DNA of 64,000 nucleotides. It comes from an uncultured Eubacteriales bacterium. Its GTDB lineage: Bacteria > Bacillota > Clostridia > Oscillospirales > Acutalibacteraceae. Below, piece after piece: positions 16,499 to 24,720 of the stretch; the stretch's first letter is position 1, and the number at the start of each line of letters is the position of its first letter. The position numbers were made by a program, and so were the translations under genes. The stretch is taken from the NCBI GenBank assembly GCA_934463265.1, contig CAKSIU010000001.1:62001-126000 (forward strand), given 5' to 3'. Under the pieces are notes generated by a model, which was given only the letters and a program-made list of their open reading frames with translations, made no database searches and was not told the DNA's origin.

Positions 16499-17458
16499 TT
16501 AATTGAACATAGACGAAACAGGAACGTCTTCATAAATTCGCTCTATGGCCTCTGCGAACAGCGATGCGACCGATAAAATGTTGAATTTATCAATGAATTT
16601 TTCTTTTGAAATCGGAATGGTATCGAGCAAAAATAATTCTTTAATAGAACTATTTTTTATGCGTTCGATGGCAGGTCCTGACAAAACTGCATGAGTTGCA
16701 CACGCAAAAACCTCGTTCGCACCGCCCTTTTCAACGACTGCCGCGGCGGCATTACATAAAGTTCCAGCGGTGTCAATCATGTCATCGACGAAGATAACTT
16801 TTTTATTTTTCACGTCGCCGATAATATTCATCACCTCCGAGACGTTAGCGCGCTGACGGCGTTTATCTATGATGGCAATCGGGAGGGAAAGTTTTGAAGC
16901 GAAAGCCCTAGCGCGCGTCACAGAGCCTAAATCGGGAGAGACAACGATGTATTCATCGGTGTGATTTTTGACCTTATTTTTCAAAAAAGACACCAACAGT
17001 CGGCTGCCCACAAGGTGGTCGACGGGAATGTTGAAAAAACCTTGAATTTGAGGGGCGTGCAAATCCATGGTAAGCACTCGATCTGCGCCGGCAGTTGTGA
17101 TTAAATCGGCCACAAGTTTTGCAGAAATTGGGTCACGCGCCCGGGCCTTTCTGTCTTGCCGAGCGTAGCCAAAATACGGAATAACCGCGGTAATTCGGGC
17201 GGCAGAAGCTCGTTTCATCGCGTCAATCATTATAAGCAGCTCCATCAAATTCTGGTTGACAGGGTTACAAGTCGACTGGACGATAAAACAATCAGAGCCG
17301 CGAACCGATTCATTTAGCGAAACAGAAATTTCTCCGTCGCTGAAAGTTTTAACATCAGCCTTGCCAAGTGGCAGTTTTAAGGCGTTTGCGATGTGTTTTG
17401 CCACTGTTAAATTTGAATTTCCCGCAAAAATTTTGATGCCCTTACCATGAAAGTTCAT
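16499..17458 (-). CDS. prs: Ribose-phosphate pyrophosphokinase
   Basis: 319 residues, typical for bacterial PRPP synthetase, which makes PRPP from ribose-5-phosphate and ATP. The flexible loop FGYARQDRKARARDPISAKL holds the catalytic Lys and Arg; DLHAPQIQGFF is the metal and ATP region; VIFVDDMIDTAGT is the PRPP-binding loop. The ATG follows GGAGAAAAAAT. It lies between glmU and pth in the order glmU-prs-pth-mfd, which is conserved in many Firmicutes. Confidence 0.98.
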   Translation of the reverse strand: MNFHGKGIKIFAGNSNLTVAKHIANALKLPLGKADVKTFSDGEISVSLNESVRGSDCFIVQSTCNPVNQNLMELLIMIDAMKRASAARITAVIPYFGYARQDRKARARDPISAKLVADLITTAGADRVLTMDLHAPQIQGFFNIPVDHLVGSRLLVSFLKNKVKNHTDEYIVVSPDLGSVTRARAFASKLSLPIAIIDKRRQRANVSEVMNIIGDVKNKKVIFVDDMIDTAGTLCNAAAAVVEKGGANEVFACATHAVLSGPAIERIKNSSIKELFLLDTIPISKEKFIDKFNILSVASLFAEAIERIYEDVPVSSMFN

Positions 17459-17512
17459 AATTTTTTCTCCTCAGTTTTATTTTATATTACAAAAAGTATA
17501 AACAAATAAAAA

Positions 17513-18544
17513 TTATACAAATTCGTTGTTTTTTATAACTGAAAAAGGCTTGATTGAAACGTCAGAGAGAATGCGTGAATTGGCGCAATCAATGGCTCGA
17601 AGAGAGAGATTATTTCCGATTAAGCAGTTCTCAACGTGGGAGTTGGGCCCGATGACGCAGTTTGTGCCAATGATGGTGTTTCCGGTGATAATCGTTCCGG
17701 GAAGAATGCAGGTATTTTGCCCGATTTTGACCTCGTCGGTAACGATAATGCTGTCGGTGCAGGGGATGTCAACGCCGTTCATCATCAAATTTTTTAAAAT
17801 CTGATTTCGAGCGATATTATTGAGTTCATTCAGCTGAATCGGATTATTTGCGCCGAGAACGGTATTTTCTGATTGAGAAATATAAGCGTTGACGTTAAAG
17901 CCTCGCGAAAGCAGTAAACTTATAGCGTCCGGCAGATAAAATTCGCCTTGAGAATTATTATTTTTTATGCTGTGTAAAACTTCAAAAAGCGAGCGAATAT
18001 TAAACCAATAGGCGCCAGAATTGACCTCGTTAATTTTTTGAATTTTTTCATCAGCATCTTTTTGCTCAACAATAGCCGCAAGAGTTCCGGTGTGACTTGT
18101 GCGGATAATTCTGCCGTAACCGTAAGGATTTTTTATTCTGGCAGAAATTACCGTGGCAGAATTTTTTTGACTTTTGTGCAGCGCGTAAGCACTTTTTATG
18201 GTGTCGCTGTCGATAAAAGGCGCATCGCCGTTTAGCACAAGAACGTCTTTATCAATATTCTCCAAAAGAAATTCTTTTGCCGTTAAGACCGCATGAGCAG
18301 TGCCTTTACGCTCGTTTTGAATCACTGTTTTGTATGGCAAAGAAAGTGTATTTAAATAGTCAATAACGACGTCGCTTTTGTAGCCGGCAACGACGCAAAC
18401 GGTCGAGATTTCCGCGCTGTTTAGGGCATTTAAAACCCATTGTAACATCGGTCGAAACAGAACTTTAGAAAGAACCTTCGGCATATTCGATTTCATGCGA
18501 GTTCCTTCACCTGCGGCCAAAACGATTGAACAGGTATTTTTCAT
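17513..18544 (-). CDS. glmU: GlmU-type UDP-GlcNAc pyrophosphorylase, lacking the acetyltransferase half
   Basis: 343 residues, against about 455 for bifunctional GlmU. The uridylyltransferase domain is complete: LAAGEGTRMKSNMPKVL at the N-terminus, LNGDAPFIDS near 103, YGYGRIIR, VEQKDAD and EVNSGAYWFN. After residue 250 only a few left-handed beta-helix coils remain (IGQNTCILPG, IGTNCVIGPNS), and the protein stops before the region that carries the acetyltransferase catalytic His and CoA-binding residues. No homologous sequence is visible past the stop. So UTP transfer is supported and acetylation of glucosamine-1-phosphate is not. The neighbour order (prs, pth, mfd) supports the glmU name. 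Confidence 0.85.
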   Translation of the reverse strand: MKNTCSIVLAAGEGTRMKSNMPKVLSKVLFRPMLQWVLNALNSAEISTVCVVAGYKSDVVIDYLNTLSLPYKTVIQNERKGTAHAVLTAKEFLLENIDKDVLVLNGDAPFIDSDTIKSAYALHKSQKNSATVISARIKNPYGYGRIIRTSHTGTLAAIVEQKDADEKIQKINEVNSGAYWFNIRSLFEVLHSIKNNNSQGEFYLPDAISLLLSRGFNVNAYISQSENTVLGANNPIQLNELNNIARNQILKNLMMNGVDIPCTDSIIVTDEVKIGQNTCILPGTIITGNTIIGTNCVIGPNSHVENCLIGNNLSLRAIDCANSRILSDVSIKPFSVIKNNEFV

Positions 18545-18703
18545 TATAAAGCCTCCGAAAATTCAAGGTAAAATGCGCTACACAATAATATTATCGCACA
18601 TACGAAAATTTTTGCAAGAGAAATTTGGAATTTTCCAAAGAAGAAAAAAGATAATAAAATTTGCACGTTTATAGAGTTTTTAGGCATATTTTACAACAAA
18701 ATT

Positions 18704-21076
18704 TTAAAGATTCCAAATATTTTCAGCGTATTCTTTAACTGCTCTATCGCTAGAAAAAACTCCAGCAGAAGCAATATTTTTTAGGCACATTTGACCAAAT
18801 TTGTCGCGGTTTTTATAATCATTGATAGCTTTAATTTTTGTCTCGACGTAATCAGGAAAATCTTGTAAAAGAAAGTAAGTATCTGGTGCGTGCCAAGAAG
18901 CACCTTTTAAAATCGAGTCAAACAGTTCCTGAAAATCTGTATTATTCGGTGAACCGGAGTTAAAAGTTCCGTCGATTAAAGTGTTTAAAACGCGTCGAAT
19001 TTGAAGATTTTTATCGTAAATTTCTTGAGGATTATAATTCTTTTTTAGAATATTAATTTGATCTACTGTTGCGCCAAAAATGTAATTGTTTTCCAATCCG
19101 GCCTGTTCAACAATTTCGATGTTAGCACCGTCAAAAGTCCCCAAAGTAACGGCTCCGTTCAGCATAAGCTTCATATTTCCGGTGCCGGAAGCTTCGGTTC
19201 CCGCGGTGGAAATTTGCTCCGAAATGTCAGCGGCTGGAATAATTTTTTCAGCGTACGAAACGTCATAATTCGTCACGAAAATCACCTTAATTTTGTCGTT
19301 GACATCAGGGTCGTTGTTGACGAGATTTTTAATCTCGTGAATGTATTTGATAATGCTCTTAGCCCGCGTGTAGCCTGGCGCGGCCTTGCCTCCGAAGATG
19401 AAAGCCGTAGGCTGAAAATCTTTCAAAGAGCCGTCTTTAATGCGAAAATAAATTTCTAAAATAGAAAATGCGTTCAGCAGTTGACGTTTGTATTCGTGAA
19501 TGCGTTTAATTTGAACATTGAAAATGAAGTCAGGGGTTAAAATTTCGCGTTCTTTTTTTTGAATATAATCGCATAATTGTTGCTTTTTTATTTCTTTTAT
19601 AGAATTAAATTTTTGAATAATCGAAGGCTCGTTGCAAAATTTTTTAAGTTTTTCTAATTTGGTTAAATCTGTAATCCACTCGTCAGAAATGAGGCTGCTG
19701 ATGAGCGAAGCAAGCTCAGGATTAGAAAGTGCCAGCCATCTTCTGGGAGTTATACCATTAGTTATATTTTTTATTTTTGACGGATAAAGATAGTGCCAAT
19801 TTTTAAAAACTTGATTTTTTAAAATGTCGGTATGAATCTTAGCAACGCCGTTTGTATGCGTTGAAACGTAAACAGCTAATCTTGCCATGTGAATTTTTTT
19901 ATCTTGACTTATTAATAATTTGTTTAAAATATTACTATTTGTATTTTTACTTAATTCATTCATTAATTTTTCATTTATTTTTAAGATTATCTCAAAAATT
20001 TCAGGCAAAATTTCGCATAGCAATGCGGAGTCCCAGCTTTCGAGGGCTTCTGACATGACGGTATGATTTGTGTAAAAAAATGTTTTTTGAGCGATGTTAA
20101 AAGCTGTTTCAAAGCTAAGTCCCTTTTGCAAAAAAAGCCGAATTAATTCCGGAATAGAAATTACAGGGTGGGTGTCATTGAGTTGAATTGCACAAAATTC
20201 AGGGAATTTATTGTAATTTTTGTCGTGCGCATATTCAAATTTTTTCAAAATATCCTGCAAAGAGGCGCTGCAGAAAAAATATTGCTGACGTAAACGTAAT
20301 TTTTTGCCTTCGTTTGTAGAATCATTTGGATAGAGAATTTTGCAGATATCATGCGCTCGACGGGCTTCTTCCGCCGCTTCAGAATATTTTTGTGCGTTAA
20401 AAAGTTCAAAATCAAACTCGTTAATAGGTTCGCTTTGCCAGAGCCTCAACGTATTGACTTTGTCTACACTGTAACCGATTATTGGGGTATCATATGGTAT
20501 AGCTTTTACAGTTAAATCGGCAAATTTAACAAAATTTACGTCAGATTCGTTTTTAATTGACCAAGGGTCGCCAAACTTATTCCAGTTATCGGAAGATTCT
20601 ACCTGCTGACCCTCGACAAAATTTTGCTTAAACAAACCGTATTGGTAACGAATTCCATATCCATTAAGCGGAATTTTATGAGTGGCGGCAGAGTCTAAAA
20701 AACACGCCGCAAGGCGCCCCAGACCGCCATTTCCAAGTGCCATATCTTCGATATCTTCCATTTGATTCAAATCAATTCCAAGTTTACCCAAGCAAAATCT
20801 CATTTCGTTAGTCAGGCTTAGTGCCAACAAGTTGTTCTGAATTAAACGTCCCATTAAAAATTCCGCAGAAAAATAAAATGCTTGTTTTTTTTGACGTTGC
20901 GCAGCCTGAGTTTTATGCCAATTTTCGGAAATTTCTCCCATGATAACTTTCGAAATAACATTATGTAATTCAGGCGCAGAAAGTTTGTCAAGCTCATTTA
21001 AATAGGTGTTTTTCGCAGTAATTTTTAAATTTTTTAACAAATCAAAATTCATTTTTCGTCCATTAAATCCTTCCAT
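18704..21076 (-). CDS. glgP: Glycogen/maltodextrin phosphorylase
   Basis: About 790 residues. The N-terminal half has FYFSAEFLMGRLIQNNLLAL and DMALGNGGLGRLAACFLDS. The C-terminal half has the phosphorylase signature ASGTGNMKLMLNGAVTLGT, whose lysine binds pyridoxal phosphate. It releases glucose-1-phosphate from alpha-1,4-glucans. ATG 21076 lies inside the end of malQ and ATG 21052 is an alternative. Neither has a strong ribosome binding site, so translational coupling to malQ is likely. It is the last gene of cinA-malQ-glgP. Confidence 0.95.
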   Translation of the reverse strand: MEGFNGRKMNFDLLKNLKITAKNTYLNELDKLSAPELHNVISKVIMGEISENWHKTQAAQRQKKQAFYFSAEFLMGRLIQNNLLALSLTNEMRFCLGKLGIDLNQMEDIEDMALGNGGLGRLAACFLDSAATHKIPLNGYGIRYQYGLFKQNFVEGQQVESSDNWNKFGDPWSIKNESDVNFVKFADLTVKAIPYDTPIIGYSVDKVNTLRLWQSEPINEFDFELFNAQKYSEAAEEARRAHDICKILYPNDSTNEGKKLRLRQQYFFCSASLQDILKKFEYAHDKNYNKFPEFCAIQLNDTHPVISIPELIRLFLQKGLSFETAFNIAQKTFFYTNHTVMSEALESWDSALLCEILPEIFEIILKINEKLMNELSKNTNSNILNKLLISQDKKIHMARLAVYVSTHTNGVAKIHTDILKNQVFKNWHYLYPSKIKNITNGITPRRWLALSNPELASLISSLISDEWITDLTKLEKLKKFCNEPSIIQKFNSIKEIKKQQLCDYIQKKEREILTPDFIFNVQIKRIHEYKRQLLNAFSILEIYFRIKDGSLKDFQPTAFIFGGKAAPGYTRAKSIIKYIHEIKNLVNNDPDVNDKIKVIFVTNYDVSYAEKIIPAADISEQISTAGTEASGTGNMKLMLNGAVTLGTFDGANIEIVEQAGLENNYIFGATVDQINILKKNYNPQEIYDKNLQIRRVLNTLIDGTFNSGSPNNTDFQELFDSILKGASWHAPDTYFLLQDFPDYVETKIKAINDYKNRDKFGQMCLKNIASAGVFSSDRAVKEYAENIWNL

Positions 21077-22544
21077 AAAGTTTGGTAATTTGCATTATTT
21101 TTGCAGTTAAATTTTGTGAAAAATTCTCAGAAATAGCACGCCACGTCCAGTTGCCTCCAAGCGTAGAAGGAGTATTTATGCGAGCGGTAGAGTCAAGTCC
21201 TAAAAAATCTTGCATAGGAATAATTGCAATTTTGCTCACACTGGAGTAACAAAGTCGTATAAATCCCCAATTATATCCTTCTTTTTTGGATAAATTGCCA
21301 TATTTTTGCGCATGATCTATAATTTCATCGGGACAATTTTTAAACCATCCAATTATAGTATCATTATCGTGCGTGCCCGTGTAAACCACGCTGTTTTGCT
21401 GATAATTGTGCGGCAAATAATCACTTTCTTCTCTGGGGTCAAAGGCGAATTGAAGAATTTTCATGCCTGGAAAGCCGGTGTCATTTAAGAGTTTTTTTAC
21501 AGTCGGCGTTAAAAAACCTAAGTCTTCAGCAATAATGTCAATGTTGCCTAATTTTTTTCTGATTTTTTTAAACAAATCCATCCCTGGACCCGGCATCCAC
21601 TCGCCGTTAATGGCATTTTTTTCAAGAAAATTTATAACATAGTATGAGTCAAAACCGCGAAAATGGTCGATTCTAGTGACGTCAAAGAGCTTATTGGCGG
21701 TTCGCATGCGGTCAATCCACCAATTATATCCGTGCTGCTTCAAAATTTTCCAGTTGTAAATCGGATTCCCCCAAAGCTGACCTTCAGCCGAGAAATCATC
21801 GGGAGGACAGCCTGCAACTTTCACGGGTTTTTTATTTTTGTCGAGCCAAAAAATCTCGGGATGAGTCCAAGTGTCAGCGCTATCGAGCCCCACGTAAATT
21901 GGAATGTCTCCGATTATTTTTACGTTATGAGAATTTGCATATTTTTTTAAATTTTCCCATTGAGAATAGAACAAATATTGCAGAAATTTTTGAAAATTTA
22001 TTTCGTGTGCTAAAATTTCAGAATATTTTTTCAGAGCACTTTTCTTCCTGCTGCGAATCTCGATATCAGGCCAATCGTACCAGGAGCGCATATTAAAATA
22101 AGACTTTACGGCCATATACAAAGAGTAATCTTTTAGCCAAAAATTATTATCTGTTATAAATTTTTTGAATTGAAAATTTTCTTTTTTAGAAAAATTAATA
22201 AAGGCTTCCTTTAAAATTTTAAACCTGTTGTTATAAAGTTTTTCATAGTCTACATGAGCAGAATCGGCGCCCCAATCGACTTTATCGCACTTTTGACGTT
22301 CTATCAGACCATCGTTGCAAAGTGCCGTGAGGTCGATAAAATAGGGATTTCCGGCATGTACGGAGAAAGATTGGTAAGGAGAGTCGCCGTAACCGGTAGG
22401 ACCGACTGGAAGCACCTGCCAATACGATTGTCCAGATGCCTCAAGAAAATCGACGAAATCAAAAGCAGATTTGCCAAGAGTGCCGATTCCATACGGGCTG
22501 GGCAGAGATGAGATGTGTAGTAAAATTCCGGCAGAACGTTTCAT
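21063..22544 (-). CDS. malQ: 4-alpha-glucanotransferase (amylomaltase, GH77)
   Basis: 493 residues. ISSLPSPYGIGTLGKSAFDFVDFL opens the GH77 barrel (only part is quoted: ISSLPSPYGIGTLG). The catalytic aspartate lies in TRIDHFRGFDSYY, the acid/base in IIAEDLGFL, and the transition-state stabiliser in YTGTHDNDT. It rearranges alpha-1,4-glucan chains and with GlgP allows use of glycogen or maltodextrins. The start overlaps the cinA stop by four bases (ATGA). Confidence 0.97.
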   Translation of the reverse strand: MKRSAGILLHISSLPSPYGIGTLGKSAFDFVDFLEASGQSYWQVLPVGPTGYGDSPYQSFSVHAGNPYFIDLTALCNDGLIERQKCDKVDWGADSAHVDYEKLYNNRFKILKEAFINFSKKENFQFKKFITDNNFWLKDYSLYMAVKSYFNMRSWYDWPDIEIRSRKKSALKKYSEILAHEINFQKFLQYLFYSQWENLKKYANSHNVKIIGDIPIYVGLDSADTWTHPEIFWLDKNKKPVKVAGCPPDDFSAEGQLWGNPIYNWKILKQHGYNWWIDRMRTANKLFDVTRIDHFRGFDSYYVINFLEKNAINGEWMPGPGMDLFKKIRKKLGNIDIIAEDLGFLTPTVKKLLNDTGFPGMKILQFAFDPREESDYLPHNYQQNSVVYTGTHDNDTIIGWFKNCPDEIIDHAQKYGNLSKKEGYNWGFIRLCYSSVSKIAIIPMQDFLGLDSTARINTPSTLGGNWTWRAISENFSQNLTAKIMQITKLYGRI

Positions 22545-23071
22545 TTAATCACCCCGGTTTTTATTAAATTGAGGGTTGCCGTTAAGGCATTGTAAGCGGA
22601 ATAAAGCCTAATGTAATCGCGTTCAAAAGGTTTTTCTCTGACTAAATTTAAGCGAATGTAGGTAGTTTTTGTCATGTTAGAAAGCCCGATGTAGACCAAA
22701 CCGACAGCTTCGTCGGAGTTTGGCGATTTAGGGCCGGCGTATCCGGTGGTAGACAAGCCTATGTCGGCATTTGCGAGTTTTCGAACATTCGCAGCCATTT
22801 CCATTGCAGTTTCTTTAGACACCTCGGTGTGAAGGGCTAGAGTGCGGCTGGAGACCGAAAATAATTTTTCTTTTATAGAATTAGAATAAGCACAAATTCC
22901 GCACTCAAAAACGTTAGAAGCACCGGGAATATCGGTGATAAGCTTAGAAATCAAGCCACCGGTACAACTTTCTGCAGTAGCTATTTTTAAATTTTTTTCG
23001 TTCAACAAATCAATTAATTCACGAGCAATCAAATTTATGTTAAAAGAGCCCGAAGTTTTTCTGAAGTTCAT
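22541..23071 (-). CDS. CinA C-terminal domain protein (nicotinamide-nucleotide amidase type, PncC)
   Basis: 176 residues that correspond only to the C-terminal amidohydrolase domain of CinA, with the signature IATAESCTGGLISKLITD and DIGLSTTGYAGP. Such stand-alone proteins deamidate NMN. The usual N-terminal MoaB-like domain is absent, which is normal for PncC-type proteins. It heads the cinA-malQ-glgP transcript, overlapping malQ by four bases. The functional link with glycogen genes is not obvious. The ATG lies about 10 bases after GGGAGG. Confidence 0.9.
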   Translation of the reverse strand: MNFRKTSGSFNINLIARELIDLLNEKNLKIATAESCTGGLISKLITDIPGASNVFECGICAYSNSIKEKLFSVSSRTLALHTEVSKETAMEMAANVRKLANADIGLSTTGYAGPKSPNSDEAVGLVYIGLSNMTKTTYIRLNLVREKPFERDYIRLYSAYNALTATLNLIKTGVIK

Positions 23072-23227
23072 TTTAAACCTCCCAAAAAAGTATAATTATA
23101 TTTTAATTTTGATATTGCAATATGTCAAATTGTTACTTATAATTTTTCTATAAGGGAATTACATTTTAATGTTTTTTCGGGAAAAATAGCTTATTATATG
23201 ACAATTTGAGAAAAGAGGTGCACAAAA

Positions 23228-23773
23228 ATGATGACAAATAAAAATTTATTTGAAATAATCGTGTTGAATATAGTTTTTATTTTGGCTTGGGATTTTATTA
23301 TATTTTGTGCTTGCAAAATGCTGAACGAGAGTCATTTTAATTACAAAAAGTATATATATGAAATAAAATACTGGGAGGATAATGGGGATTTTTACAGCAA
23401 AAGGCTTAACATCAAGACCTGGAAAGATAATTTGCCACAATATATATCTAAGAATGGATTTTCTAAAAAAAATCTGAGCGGTATGTCACTAGAGTATATA
23501 AATAGGTTTATTTTGGAAACTTGCAGAGCAGAATGGGCGCATAGAAATTGTATGTGGGTAGCAATTTTTTTAATTTTTGTCAATAAATTTTTGACCGGAG
23601 CAATATTTTTTCTTTTTGTGTTGCTGATAAACCTGCCGTATGTTTGTATTCAGCGGTATAATCGGATTCGCTTGATAAAAGTTCGTGAAAAAATTTTGAG
23701 TCGAGGAAAGGAAAAATTAAAGAGCGAGGAGACTATGAATTTAATTGGAACGCTGGAAGTGGTTGATTCTTGA
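23228..23773 (+). CDS. CrtO-family (glycosyl-diaponeurosporenoate acyltransferase-like) membrane protein
   Basis: 181 residues with hydrophobic segments near 8-28 and 105-135. The pattern between them, NGDFYSKRLNIKTWKDNLP, then a conserved GFSKKNL, then ETCRAEWAH, and after the second hydrophobic stretch NLPYVCIQRYNRIRL, is what I know from the CrtO-type acyltransferase family. That family takes its name from staphyloxanthin synthesis, but most Clostridia carry members without carotenoid genes. None are nearby here, so the substrate is unknown. The ATG follows AGAGGTGCACAAAA. Confidence 0.7.
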   Translation: MMTNKNLFEIIVLNIVFILAWDFIIFCACKMLNESHFNYKKYIYEIKYWEDNGDFYSKRLNIKTWKDNLPQYISKNGFSKKNLSGMSLEYINRFILETCRAEWAHRNCMWVAIFLIFVNKFLTGAIFFLFVLLINLPYVCIQRYNRIRLIKVREKILSRGKEKLKSEETMNLIGTLEVVDS

Positions 23774-23812
23774 GAAAGTATGTCACAAAATTAGGCTATT
23801 TATAATGATTTT

Positions 23813-24553
23813 ATGATTGGAATGATGATTGTGCCACGTTTTTTTGCTGACGAACCTGTTGCTGATTTTTTTGAAATTACCGGTGAAGATGCTGCTCATA
23901 TTATGAAGTCGTTGCGCATGAGATGCGGTGAAATGCTGATTTTGTGTCATAACGAAGTTGATTATCACTGTAAAATAACAAATTTTAGCAAAAATTCGGT
24001 GCAGGTTCAGCTTGTAAGCGCTCAAAAATGCGAGTCGGAACCTCATCTTAAAGTTACGATTTTCCAGGGGCTTCCAAAGGGCGATAAGATGGATTTGATT
24101 GTTCAAAAAGCTGTTGAAGTCGGCGTAAATGCGATTGTACCGGTATTTACGAGTCGCTGCGTGTCCAGACCAGATGAGAAATCTTTACAGAAAAAAGTTC
24201 AACGATGGCAAAAAATTGCGCTGGAAGCAGCGAAACAATCGGGAAGAGGTTGCGTTCCACAAATTTTTTCAGCTTTAAATTTCAAAGATGCAGTAAGTTT
24301 TGCAAAAAGTAGCGACGAAATTATACTTTTTTATGAAAATGATGGCGAATTTTTGCCGGAAACTATGAAGCCAAATTTGAATTCAGTTTCCATTTTTATC
24401 GGGCCGGAGGGTGGTTTTGAATCTTCTGAAGTGGCTGAGGTGAAAAATTCTGGCGGCAAGGTTTGTTCGTTGGGAAAGAGAATTCTTCGCACGGAAACGG
24501 CTGCGATTGTTTCTGTTGCGCTCGCGATTTATGAATCTGAGCGACCAATATAA
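23813..24553 (+). CDS. rsmE: 16S rRNA (uracil1498-N3)-methyltransferase RsmE
   Basis: About 245 residues. VPRFFADEP opens the N-terminal PUA-like domain with HIMKSLRMRCGE. The SPOUT methyltransferase domain carries the deep-knot signature IFIGPEGGFESSEV near 200 and LGKRILRTETAAI near 222. The exact start is uncertain: ATG 23813, 23822 and 23825 are all in frame and none has a strong ribosome binding site. It ends three bases before the three-armed element at 24556 and faces glyS. Confidence 0.94.
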   Translation: MIGMMIVPRFFADEPVADFFEITGEDAAHIMKSLRMRCGEMLILCHNEVDYHCKITNFSKNSVQVQLVSAQKCESEPHLKVTIFQGLPKGDKMDLIVQKAVEVGVNAIVPVFTSRCVSRPDEKSLQKKVQRWQKIALEAAKQSGRGCVPQIFSALNFKDAVSFAKSSDEIILFYENDGEFLPETMKPNLNSVSIFIGPEGGFESSEVAEVKNSGGKVCSLGKRILRTETAAIVSVALAIYESERPI

Positions 24554-24555
24554 GG

Positions 24556-24651
24556 GATGGCATCGGCGCGCAGAAGGACAAGATATTTTTTTGCGCGCGC
24601 AAAGCCTAGGTTTTGTCACCTCCGACTTTTAGCCGGAGGTGCGATGCCATC
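24556..24651. repeat. Three-armed structured element, rsmE side
   Basis: A perfect 10-bp outer stem (24556-24565 with 24642-24651, GATGGCATCG) encloses three arms. The first is GCGCGCA (24566-24572) with 24592-24598, extended by A-T pairs. The second is a weak arm around AAAGCCTAGGTTTT (24600-24615). The third is CACCTCCG (24617-24624) with 24634-24641. It lies between convergent genes, three bases past the rsmE stop, and a separate terminator follows at 24677. The middle arm is the weakest of any in the four elements. Confidence 0.75.
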
Positions 24652-24676
24652 GTGGAAGTGGTTTTTTGACAAATAT

Positions 24677-24720
24677 AATCCCCACGGACAACACTTAACG
24701 CGTTGCCCACGGGGATTTTT
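24677..24720 (+). terminator. Terminator between rsmE and glyS
   Basis: AATCCCC (24677-24683) pairs with GGGGATT (24711-24717), with further imperfect pairing inside, followed by a T run on the plus strand. It should end the rsmE transcript. Confidence 0.65.

Noticed and set aside
23783..24106. Minus-strand frame opposite rsmE, and the many similar frames opposite ribosomal and tRNA-modification genes
   Set aside because: They lie within well-identified genes on the other strand, lack ribosome binding sites and show no protein-like pattern.
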